From DAOUAE01 sp034433795 (lineage in GTDB: Bacteria; Chloroflexota; UBA6077; FW602-bin22; DAOUAE01), in contig DAOUAE010000022.1 in NCBI GenBank assembly GCA_034433795.1, positions 1 to 29,441 on the forward strand: DNA of 29,441 nt. Direction: 5' to 3'. This document shows, in pieces, positions 7,264 to 14,194 of this stretch (position 1 is the first letter of the stretch; every line of letters starts with the position of its first letter). The notes under the pieces are model-generated. The model made no database searches. It saw nothing but the letters and a program-made list of their open reading frames with translations, and was not told the DNA's origin. The position numbers were made by a program, and so were the translations under genes.

Positions 7264-8178
7264 TCAGACGGCGGGAGCGGGGAGAAGCCCCAGTTCGGCC
7301 AGGGCCTGGCGCAGGGCCTCGCGCTCGGCCGGTGTCAGGCTGGGGAGCGGCGCCCGGACCGGGCCGGCCGGCAGACCGATCATCGCCAGCGCCTCTTTGC
7401 AGGGCGCGACGTAGCCGGGGTCGTACTCCAGAAAGCGATTCAGGGCCTGCAGACGCAGATGAAGAGTCCGGGCCTCGGCGTGCCGTTCGGCCCGGGTGAG
7501 TGCGTAGAGCTCGACCATCTGGCGGGGGACCACACAGGCAGCCGTTGAGAAGATACCCCGGGCGCCGACGCAGAGGCTGGGATAGAACTGGCTGTCGATG
7601 CCGGTCAGGACGCTGAAGCGGTCACCGACCTGGCGGACGATCTCGACCAGCAGCCCCAGATCGGGGTTGCTCTGCTTGAGGCCGATGATCCCCTCGACCT
7701 GAGCCAGATCGAGGATCAGGGATGGGGGCAGGTCGTTGCCGGTGTAGAGGGGATTGTTGTAGACCACGACCGGCAGTGGCGAGCGCCGGGCGATCGTCAC
7801 GTAGTGCTGGTAGAGGGCGGAGAGCGGCAGGCGGAAGTAGTAGGGGGCGGTGACGATGACCGCCGCGGCGCCGACCCGGGCGGCCGCCTCGGAGAGCAGC
7901 AGCACCTCGCGGGTGCTGCAGGCGGCCGTCCCGGCGATGACCGGGACGCGCCCGGCGACCTCGTCCACCACGATCCGGGTGACCACTGTCCGCTCCTCGG
8001 CGGTAAGGTGGGGAAACTCGCCGGTGCCGCCGGTGGTCATGATGGCGTGGACGCCCCCGTCCAGGACATAGCGGGTGATAGCCCGCAGGGCGGCCTCATC
8101 GAGGCGCTCGCCGTCCTCGGTGAAGGGGGTCACGATGGCCGGGATCACCCCGTGCAGGTCAGCCGCTGTCAGCCCCAT
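7264..8178 (-). CDS. DapA/NanA-superfamily aldolase, probably not a true DapA
   Basis: This 304-aa TIM-barrel protein has the class I aldolase features of the family: GGTGE (50-54), YYFRLP (113-118), catalytic Tyr140 in VVYNNP and the Schiff-base Lys168 in GLKQS. Two residues that mark genuine dihydrodipicolinate synthase differ: the GTTGE loop reads GGTGE, and the Arg equivalent to E. coli Arg138 is Tyr145 (NPLYTG). This favours a sugar-acid aldolase or dehydratase, such as the 2-keto-3-deoxy acid type, over lysine synthesis. It is divergent from a sugar ABC importer. The ATG at 8178 is preferred over 8244 because of the GGGAGG ribosome-binding site 7 nt upstream and because the -35 box lies at 8239-8244. 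Confidence 0.85.
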   Translation of the reverse strand: MGLTAADLHGVIPAIVTPFTEDGERLDEAALRAITRYVLDGGVHAIMTTGGTGEFPHLTAEERTVVTRIVVDEVAGRVPVIAGTAACSTREVLLLSEAAARVGAAAVIVTAPYYFRLPLSALYQHYVTIARRSPLPVVVYNNPLYTGNDLPPSLILDLAQVEGIIGLKQSNPDLGLLVEIVRQVGDRFSVLTGIDSQFYPSLCVGARGIFSTAACVVPRQMVELYALTRAERHAEARTLHLRLQALNRFLEYDPGYVAPCKEALAMIGLPAGPVRAPLPSLTPAEREALRQALAELGLLPAPAV

Positions 8179-8215
8179 GGCTCTCCCTCCCCACGCTCCA
8201 GGTCCCGCACCGCCG

Positions 8216-8244
8216 ATTGTTGCACCGGCGCGCAGGCCCGTCAA
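8216..8244 (-). promoter_or_regulatory. Extended -10 promoter for the aldolase gene
   Basis: On the minus strand a -35 TTGACG (8239-8244), a 17-bp spacer ending TGC, and a -10 AACAAT (8216-8221) precede the aldolase start by about 40 nt. Confidence 0.6.
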
Positions 8245-8276
8245 GAGGTCCGGCTGAAACCGGATACTGGTCTCCT

Positions 8277-8303
8277 GACCCCGTCCGGCCGCTGGACGGG
8301 GTC
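8277..8303. repeat. Perfect 10-bp inverted repeat between divergent promoters
   Basis: The arms GACCCCGTCC and GGACGGGGTC flank a 7-nt loop. There is no T-run on either side, so it is not an ordinary terminator. It lies between the aldolase promoter (8216-8244) and the ABC importer promoter (8367-8395), where a shared regulator could bind. The remaining 8179-8460 interval shows nothing else clear apart from the smaller repeat TCCGG/CCGGA at 8249-8264. Confidence 0.55.
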
Positions 8304-8366
8304 GGGAGGGACGTGAGGCTGGCGGTCACCCCGGCGGAGATTTCAGCAGACTCAGCATAAACCCCC

Positions 8367-8395
8367 TTGACGTATCGCCTGGTTGGCCTTATAAT
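8367..8395 (+). promoter_or_regulatory. Strong sigma-70 promoter for the sugar ABC importer
   Basis: TTGACG (8367-8372), exactly 17 bp, then the consensus TATAAT (8390-8395) predict a start near 8402 and a leader of about 60 nt before the ATG at 8461. Confidence 0.8.
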
Positions 8396-8460
8396 GGGCA
8401 AGAGAAAGGGCCCCTTCTATGAGGCCTGTCAATCATCGCGCACGGTCGGGGGAAAAGGCG

Positions 8461-9867
8461 ATGGTCCAGAGGCTTTCGCGACGGCATCTGCTGGGCAGAA
8501 TGGTCCTGGGGGGTGTGGGGACAGTTCTTCTGAGTAGTGGATGGGTGGCCTGCGCGCCGGCGCCATCCGCGACGCCAACGCCCGCGGAGAAGGCGCCGGC
8601 TCCGGGCAAGCCGGGCGAGGCGCCCACACCGACGCCGGTGCCGGTCAAGCAGGTCCAGGCGGCGCCCGGGCAGGTGCTCATCCGGGTGATGGACCGGGCA
8701 GACCCCCGCTACCAGAAGTTCGTCGAAGAGTGGGTTCGGCTCTTTGAGGCGGCTCATCCCAAGATCAAGGTCCAGCCGGAGCCGATCCCGGCCGACTGGG
8801 AGCAGAAACTGACCGCGGCAATGGCCGCCGGGGCGGCGCCGGACGTGGCGGCGGTGTTCGGGCACTGGTTCCGGACCTACCAGCAGAAGGGTCAGCTCAG
8901 AGAGCTGACCGATTACGTTCAGCGCCACATGAAGCCCGAGGAGGTCAATGACTTTTTTAAGGGCCAGTGGGAGGGAATGAGCTGGCAGGGCAAACAGCTG
9001 GCTCTTCCTCAATATATTAACGTCAATGTCCTTTATTACAATAAGAACGCTGTAGCGGAGGCTGGCGCTAAAATCCCCTCTAACGATTACAATCACGACG
9101 AGTTTCTGCAGTTTATCATCAAGCTGCACAAGCGGAGCGGTGACCGGGTTGAGCGCTGGGGTAACTACACACCGTGGATCGCGGCGTTCATTCGCATTAT
9201 CAGTTACATCTGGGGACTCGGCGGCCAGATCAATGACCCGAACGATATCACGAAATTCACTTTCACCAAGCCGGAGACGATAAAAGCGTTCCAGTGGGTC
9301 CACGACATTCCCTGGAAGCACAAGGTCGCCCCGGTGACGAGCGGCGATATGGGTGGCCTGAGCGGCTCGGATGCTTTCTGGGCGGGGAAGCTCAGCACCC
9401 TTTTCGACGGTACGCATCTCTTCGCGCTCATTCCCGAGGGATTGCCGTTCGAGTTCGACGTTCTCCCACCGCCGAAAGGACCAGGTGGACGCGGCCAGCG
9501 AAGTTCGATGGATGGCTATTTCATCTACAAAGGCTCTAAGCACCCGGACGAGGCCTGGCAGGCGATCTACCACCTGACGACACCGGATATCATGCGTCTG
9601 CGCGCCAAAATGGCTGGTCTGCCACCAGCCCGCAAGTCGCCGATCAGTGACTGGGTGGCTGCTTACCCGAAGTACAATCTGAAGAGCGCCGCCGCCGACA
9701 CCATGGATGAGGCGCGGCCCGATCCGCGCTCGCTCTGGAACAAGGCAGCCGAGACGTGGAACGCTCTGAACCCGATTATGGAGGAGCTGTTTATTCTCAA
9801 CAAGATCTCCGTCGAAGAGGCGATGCAAAAGATGCAGGCAGCGGCGGAGAAGGTACAGCGTGGCTAA
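8461..9867 (+). CDS. ABC transporter sugar-binding lipoprotein (family 1 solute-binding protein)
   Basis: This 468-aa extracytoplasmic binding protein has a Tat-like signal (SRRHLLG, Arg7-Arg8), a hydrophobic stretch and a lipobox ending VAC, with Cys31 as the lipidated residue. A Pro/Ala/Thr-rich linker (about 32-60) separates the anchor from the MalE-like domain. It would capture a sugar or oligosaccharide outside the membrane for the two permeases that follow. The ATG at 8461 follows GGGGGAAAAGG; an in-frame ATG at 8419 also exists. The segment around 9001-9120 is distinctly A/T-rich with AT-ending codons, unlike the flanking genes, hinting at a different compositional history. The ligand cannot be predicted. 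Confidence 0.9.
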   Translation: MVQRLSRRHLLGRMVLGGVGTVLLSSGWVACAPAPSATPTPAEKAPAPGKPGEAPTPTPVPVKQVQAAPGQVLIRVMDRADPRYQKFVEEWVRLFEAAHPKIKVQPEPIPADWEQKLTAAMAAGAAPDVAAVFGHWFRTYQQKGQLRELTDYVQRHMKPEEVNDFFKGQWEGMSWQGKQLALPQYINVNVLYYNKNAVAEAGAKIPSNDYNHDEFLQFIIKLHKRSGDRVERWGNYTPWIAAFIRIISYIWGLGGQINDPNDITKFTFTKPETIKAFQWVHDIPWKHKVAPVTSGDMGGLSGSDAFWAGKLSTLFDGTHLFALIPEGLPFEFDVLPPPKGPGGRGQRSSMDGYFIYKGSKHPDEAWQAIYHLTTPDIMRLRAKMAGLPPARKSPISDWVAAYPKYNLKSAAADTMDEARPDPRSLWNKAAETWNALNPIMEELFILNKISVEEAMQKMQAAAEKVQRG

Positions 9868-10810
9868 CCGTGAGGCGACAATGCTCGGCTGGTACCGCCA
9901 CCTGCCCTACAGTCGCCGTGAGGAGATAGCCGGCTTTCTTTTCATTACCCCCTGGTTGATTGGATTTCTTATCTTCCAACTGGAGGCGATGGCCATCGCC
10001 TTCGGCCTCTCCTTTTTCAAAGTTGATCCTCTCGCCCTGGCCGAGTCCCGGTTTGTCGGTCTTCAAAACTACCAGGATCTCTTAGCCGACGACCTCGTCT
10101 GGATTGCGCTCAAGAACACGGCGATCTACGCGATTGGCCGGATGCCGTTTGTCATCGCTCTGGGGCTGGCGATCGCTCTTTTGCTTAATCGGGAGCGCTT
10201 TGGCGTCCGGGCGCTCCGCACACTGTACTATCTCCCGGCGGTCACCACCGGGGTGGCGGTGGCTCTTCTCTGGCATTGGATCCTCAACCCGGATTACGGG
10301 CTGCTCAATGCCGGGCTGGCGATGCTGGGCATTCGCGGGCCCCGCTGGCTTTACAGCGAGGAGTGGGCGCTCCCCTCGTTGATGCTGATCAGTCTCTGGG
10401 GTGTGGGCCAGGCCATGCTCATTTACCTGGCGGGCCTGCGCGGCGTGCCCCAGGAGCTCTACGAGGCGGCGGCCATTGACGGCGCCGGACCGCTGCGCCA
10501 GTTCATCGCCATCACCCTCCCCATGATCTCGCCGGCAATTTTCTATAGCCTGGTTGTGGGGATCATCGGCTCGTTCCAGGTTTTCCTCAACGCCTATATC
10601 CTGACGGCCGGTGGACCCAACAACGCCACCCTGACCATGGTTCTCTACATTTACCGTAAGGCCTTCCAGGAGTTTCACTTCGGTTACGGCGCGGCGGTGG
10701 CCTGGGTGCTCTTTATGCTTATCTTAGCCTTCACGCTACTTATCTTCCGCTCCTCGGCAGTCTGGGTCTATTATGAGGGCGAGCTACGCAAGGCGGGGAG
10801 GACCGGATGA
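9860..10810 (+). CDS. Sugar ABC transporter permease, MalF/UgpA-like
   Basis: This 316-aa integral membrane protein has about six hydrophobic segments. Its EAA loop, EAAAIDGAGPLRQF followed by ITLP (202-220), docks the ATPase. It begins with a cytoplasmic stretch containing YSRREEIAGFLFITPW, typical of the carbohydrate uptake (CUT1) family. The GTG at 9860 overlaps the binding-protein stop by 8 nt and has GGAGAAGG upstream; the ATG at 9881 with TGAGG is an equally plausible start. It overlaps the next permease by 4 nt (ATGA). It forms the channel with that partner. Confidence 0.92.
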   Translation: MANREATMLGWYRHLPYSRREEIAGFLFITPWLIGFLIFQLEAMAIAFGLSFFKVDPLALAESRFVGLQNYQDLLADDLVWIALKNTAIYAIGRMPFVIALGLAIALLLNRERFGVRALRTLYYLPAVTTGVAVALLWHWILNPDYGLLNAGLAMLGIRGPRWLYSEEWALPSLMLISLWGVGQAMLIYLAGLRGVPQELYEAAAIDGAGPLRQFIAITLPMISPAIFYSLVVGIIGSFQVFLNAYILTAGGPNNATLTMVLYIYRKAFQEFHFGYGAAVAWVLFMLILAFTLLIFRSSAVWVYYEGELRKAGRTG

Positions 10811-11688
10811 ATCTTCTCTCTCTCCCACGTGCGAGGATAGCCCGGTGGGAGGTCGCGCGATCGCTACGCGACCTCCCCCTCACAGCCATCTGGGCGATCC
10901 TGGCCTACGGCGGGGCGATCCTTTTTATGACGCCCTTCGTCTGGATGCTCTCCAGCTCCCTCAAGACCCAGGCCCAGGTCTTTGTCTTTCCGCCAGAGTG
11001 GCTCCCAAATCCCATCCAGATCGAGAACTACTGGCGGGCCTGGACTATTCAACCGACCCACCTCTTTTTCTGGAACACGATCAAGGTCACTCTCCTGGCC
11101 ACGCTTGGCGACCTGATCTCCAGCTCACTGGTCGCCTTTGGCTTTGCCCGACTGCGTTTCCGCGGTCGTGATGTGCTTTTCATCGTATTGCTCGCCACTC
11201 TGATGCTCCCAGCCCACGTGACGCTGATCCCGCACTTTATCTTCTTCTGGGTGCTCGGCTGGGTGAACACTCACCTGCCCCTGATCGTGCCCCACTGGTT
11301 TGGCTCCGCCCTCCACATCTTCCTGCTCCGCCAGTTCCTTATGACCATCAGCGTCGAGCTAGACGACGCGGCGAAGATCGATGGAGCCGGGTTCTTTGAT
11401 CTGTATCGCTACATCGCCATGCCGCTGGCCAAGCCGGCCCTGGGCGTGGTCGCGATGTACAGCATCACCTCCCACTGGACCGAATTCACCCAGCCACTCA
11501 TCTACCTCTCCAGCAAGCATCTCTTCACCCTGGCGGTGGGGCTGCGCGCCTTCCAGACCGAGCAGGGGTTCGATCTGGTGCACATCATGATGGCGATGGC
11601 GACGCTGGCCGTCCTCCCGGTCATTGTGCTCTTCTTCGTCGGCCAGCGGTTCTTCGTCCAGGGGATCGTCCTTCAGGGCATGCGGTGA
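10807..11688 (+). CDS. Sugar ABC transporter permease, MalG/UgpE-like
   Basis: This 293-aa CUT1-family permease has about six membrane helices and the MalG-type EAA loop DDAAKIDGAGFFDLYRYIAM (186-205). It ends near the membrane in FFVQGIVLQGMR, the usual C-terminal FVxGxxxGxxK-like motif with the last residue altered. Its start overlaps the preceding permease stop by 4 nt, so translation is coupled. No ATP-binding subunit follows; the operon ends here and nadA has its own promoter. The ATPase is therefore presumably a shared MsmX/MalK-type protein encoded elsewhere. Confidence 0.92.
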   Translation: MNLLSLPRARIARWEVARSLRDLPLTAIWAILAYGGAILFMTPFVWMLSSSLKTQAQVFVFPPEWLPNPIQIENYWRAWTIQPTHLFFWNTIKVTLLATLGDLISSSLVAFGFARLRFRGRDVLFIVLLATLMLPAHVTLIPHFIFFWVLGWVNTHLPLIVPHWFGSALHIFLLRQFLMTISVELDDAAKIDGAGFFDLYRYIAMPLAKPALGVVAMYSITSHWTEFTQPLIYLSSKHLFTLAVGLRAFQTEQGFDLVHIMMAMATLAVLPVIVLFFVGQRFFVQGIVLQGMR

Positions 11689-11707
11689 CCCGCGCGGCAC
11701 CGGCGAG

Positions 11708-11736
11708 TAGACAGATGTCAAGACAGCCGGTAGAAT
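11708..11736 (+). promoter_or_regulatory. Sigma-70 promoter for nadA
   Basis: A -35 TAGACA (11708-11713), 17 bp, then a -10 TAGAAT (11731-11736) predict a start near 11743. Confidence 0.65.
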
Positions 11737-11740
11737 AAGA

Positions 11741-11779
11741 CCGGAGCGTCCACCGGCTCGACCGGGTTCGGCGCTCCGG
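11741..11779 (+). promoter_or_regulatory. Inverted repeat that could hide the nadA ribosome-binding site
   Basis: CCGGAGCG (11741-11748) is perfectly complementary to CGCTCCGG (11772-11779), with a 23-nt loop. The right arm ends inside the GGAGG ribosome-binding site (11778-11782). The left arm coincides with the predicted transcript start. It could be an RNA hairpin limiting translation or a DNA operator. Confidence 0.45.
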
Positions 11780-11789
11780 AGGCGACCCT

Positions 11790-12746
11790 ATGGAGCGCAC
11801 GCTGGACCGCACCGCCCTGGTCGAGGAGATCCAGCGCCTGCGGCGGGAGCGCAACGCCGTTATCCTCGCCCATAACTACCAGATCCCGGAGATCCAGGAC
11901 CTGGCCGACTTCGTCGGCGATTCCCTCGGCCTCTCCCAGGCGGCCGCCCGCACCGACGCCGACGTCATCGTCTTCTGCGGCGTGCACTTTATGGCCGAGA
12001 CGGCGGCCATCCTCTGCCCGGAGAAAACCGTGCTCATCCCCGACCCGGAGGCCGGCTGCTCGCTGGCCGCCTCGATCACCGCCGAGGACCTGCGCCGCTG
12101 GAAGGCGGAGCACCCCGACGCGGTGGTGGTGGCCTACGTCAACACCACCGCTGAGGTCAAGGCTGAGGCCGACTACTGCTGCACCTCCAGCAATGCGGTC
12201 AAGGTCATTCAGGCCATCCCGCCCGAGAAAGAGATTCTCTTCCTCCCCGACATGTTCCTGGGGGCCTATCTCGAGCGGGTGACCGGGCGCCGACTCCACC
12301 TCTGGCTGGGCGAATGCCACGTCCACGCCGGTATCCGCGCCGAGGACATCAACCGGATGCGCCAGGAGCGGCCGGAGGCCGAGTTCCTGATCCACCCGGA
12401 GTGCGGCTGCGTCTCGCAGTGCATGTACGCCCTGGCGACCGGCGATACCCCCGGCCGGGGCGCCTACATCCTCTCGACCGAGGGGATGATCCGCCACGCC
12501 CGGCAGTCGCCAGCCCGCGAGTTCATCGTGGCCACCGAAATAGGCGTGCTGCACCGTATGCGCAAAGAGAACCCCGAGAAGGCCTTCTACCCGGTCAGCG
12601 AATCAGCCGTCTGCCAGTACATGAAAATGATTACCCTGGAGAAACTCTATCGCTCGCTCCGGGATCTGGTCTATCGGGTCACCGTCCCCGAGGAGATCGC
12701 CGCCCGCGCCCGGACGGCCATTCAGCGGATGCTCGCTATCGTCTGA
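11790..12746 (+). CDS. nadA: Quinolinate synthase NadA
   Basis: This 318-aa enzyme condenses iminoaspartate and dihydroxyacetone phosphate to quinolinate in de novo NAD synthesis, using an oxygen-sensitive [4Fe-4S] cluster. The three cluster cysteines are Cys90 (AGCSLA), Cys176 (GECHVHAG) and Cys275 (AVCQYMK). The catalytic HPEC box is at 202-205, and HNY near 28-30 and YVNTTAEVKA are also conserved. Between HPEC and the third ligand the protein has two further cysteines (207, 211) and a longer loop, so the gap between ligands two and three is 99 residues rather than the roughly 86 of compact NadA proteins. GGAGG lies 7 nt before the ATG. nadB and nadC are not in the window. Confidence 0.95.
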   Translation: MERTLDRTALVEEIQRLRRERNAVILAHNYQIPEIQDLADFVGDSLGLSQAAARTDADVIVFCGVHFMAETAAILCPEKTVLIPDPEAGCSLAASITAEDLRRWKAEHPDAVVVAYVNTTAEVKAEADYCCTSSNAVKVIQAIPPEKEILFLPDMFLGAYLERVTGRRLHLWLGECHVHAGIRAEDINRMRQERPEAEFLIHPECGCVSQCMYALATGDTPGRGAYILSTEGMIRHARQSPAREFIVATEIGVLHRMRKENPEKAFYPVSESAVCQYMKMITLEKLYRSLRDLVYRVTVPEEIAARARTAIQRMLAIV

Positions 12747-12785
12747 CCACGCCGGCGCGCCGTCCGCTCCTCCTCCCCCTCGGGG

Positions 12786-12802
12786 AGAGACCGGCGGTCT
12801 CT
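12786..12802 (+). other. Hairpin downstream of nadA, possible transcript end
   Basis: AGAGACC, loop GGC, GGTCTCT forms a perfect 7-bp stem about 40 nt after the nadA stop. It is followed by TCGG rather than a T-run, so termination is only a possibility. The rest of 12747-12954 shows no convincing gene or signal. Confidence 0.35.
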
Positions 12803-12954
12803 TCGGCGACCGGGAACACCTGATCCCCCGGGCCGAGGAACATCCCCTGCAAGCGCCCAGGGCCCCACGGGGGGTTCAGCCCCACCTGCCGACGGCGCCA
12901 CGGCCCGGTCCTCCGCCACGAGGCCGAAGGCGCCGGGCTCGAAGCGGGGCCGGC

Positions 12955-12983
12955 TTGTCTCCGGAGAGGTTGCCTGCTACAAT
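12955..12983 (+). promoter_or_regulatory. Extended -10 promoter for the oxidoreductase/dehydrogenase pair
   Basis: TTGTCT (12955-12960), 17 bp ending TGC, then TACAAT (12978-12983) predict a start near 12990. This rules out the upstream in-frame start at 12955 and supports the ATG at 13039. Confidence 0.65.
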
Positions 12984-13038
12984 GGCGCTGCCTGTCCCGG
13001 GACAGGACATGCCCTTCGTCCGAGGAGGAGTTCCGCCG

Positions 13039-14163
13039 ATGCCACGTCTACCGCTTCCGGTCGGCGTTCTGGGCTGCGGAGTGGTGGCCACCTCACCGCT
13101 TGGCTATCTCCCGGGGATGGTCAAACTCAGCGAGAAGATCCGGGTCGTCGCCGTGGCCGACCCGGTGATCGAACGGGCCCAGGCGGTGGCCCGTCAGTTC
13201 GGCATCCCCGAGGTCTACCCCTCGCTCGAGGCTATGCTGGAGGGGGCCGACATCGACGCCGTCGTCAACCTGACCCCCATCCCGGTCCACGGCCTGACGA
13301 CGCTGACCGCCCTGCGGGCCGGCAAGCATGTGGTCGTCGAGAAGCCCATCGCCACCACTCTGGAGGAGGCCAACGCCATCATCGATCTGGCCCGGGCCCG
13401 CGGGCTCACTGTGGTCGTGGCCCCGCCGAACATGCTCCGACCGGAGCGGCAGGAAGCCCGCCGGCTGATTCAGGAGGGGGCGATCGGCAAGGTCTGCTTC
13501 GCCCGCGTGCGCAGCTCCCACGGCGGACCGGCCGCCGCCGACTGGCCGGGCGATCCGACCTGGTTCTACCAGGCCGGGGCCGGACCGCTCTTCGATATGG
13601 GCGTCTACGGCCTCCACGACATCACCGGCCTCCTGGGTCCAGCCCGGCGGGTCGTGGCCTTCTCGGGCATCACCGAGCCGGTGCGGGTGGTGCGCGGCGG
13701 TCCCTTCAAGGGCAAGACCATTGAGGTCACGGCCGATGACAACACGCTGCTGATGCTCGACTTCGGCGAGGCGACCTTCGCCGTCGTCGACGCCACGTTC
13801 AATGTCAACGCCGCTAAAGGGCCGCAACTGGAGATCTACGGACGCGCCGGCACGCTGCTCCTGGCCGACTGGATGGCGGTTCGCGAGCAGGGAGCACCCC
13901 CCATAGAACTCTTCCGGCTGGACGTGGTCCCCGGACTGGATGGCTGGGTGACGCCCCGGTGGCGACGGCTGCAGCAGCAGGCCGAGGAACGCGCCCGCCA
14001 GTACGGTCGGGGCATCATCGTCGAGCACCTGGTCGACTGCCTGCTCGAAGGACGCCAGCCGGTCCTGAGCGCCGAACACGCCCGCCACGTCCTGGAGATC
14101 ATGCTCAAGGCTATGGAATCGGCTCGCTGCGGCCGGGCGCTGGACCTGACCACGACGTTTTGA
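13039..14163 (+). CDS. Gfo/Idh/MocA-family NAD(P)-dependent oxidoreductase
   Basis: This 374-aa protein has an N-terminal Rossmann fold (VGVLGCGVVA at 8-17) and the family EKP box (101-103), whose Lys is catalytic. Its C-terminal alpha/beta domain contains AGPLFDMGVYGLHDI, which matches the GGG-x-L-x-D-x-G-x-H/Y-x-x-D region. Members oxidise or reduce sugars, inositols and related polyols. The ATG at 13039 follows GGAGGAG with 8-nt spacing and lies downstream of the promoter at 12955-12983. The dehydrogenase gene follows 31 nt later, so the two are probably cotranscribed and may act in the same sugar pathway. Substrate unknown. Confidence 0.9.
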   Translation: MPRLPLPVGVLGCGVVATSPLGYLPGMVKLSEKIRVVAVADPVIERAQAVARQFGIPEVYPSLEAMLEGADIDAVVNLTPIPVHGLTTLTALRAGKHVVVEKPIATTLEEANAIIDLARARGLTVVVAPPNMLRPERQEARRLIQEGAIGKVCFARVRSSHGGPAAADWPGDPTWFYQAGAGPLFDMGVYGLHDITGLLGPARRVVAFSGITEPVRVVRGGPFKGKTIEVTADDNTLLMLDFGEATFAVVDATFNVNAAKGPQLEIYGRAGTLLLADWMAVREQGAPPIELFRLDVVPGLDGWVTPRWRRLQQQAEERARQYGRGIIVEHLVDCLLEGRQPVLSAEHARHVLEIMLKAMESARCGRALDLTTTF

Positions 14164-14194
14164 GCGGCGGAGGACCGCCGGAAAGGGGGCGAAG

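Noticed and set aside
12722..12919. 65-aa minus-strand frame in the nadA-oxidoreductase gap
   Set aside because: No ribosome-binding site or domain, and its C-terminal part overlaps the end of nadA; it looks like chance in GC-rich DNA.
12955..13038. Upstream start for the Gfo/Idh/MocA oxidoreductase
   Set aside because: That start coincides with the -35 box of the promoter, while the ATG at 13039 has a good ribosome-binding site and begins the Rossmann fold.
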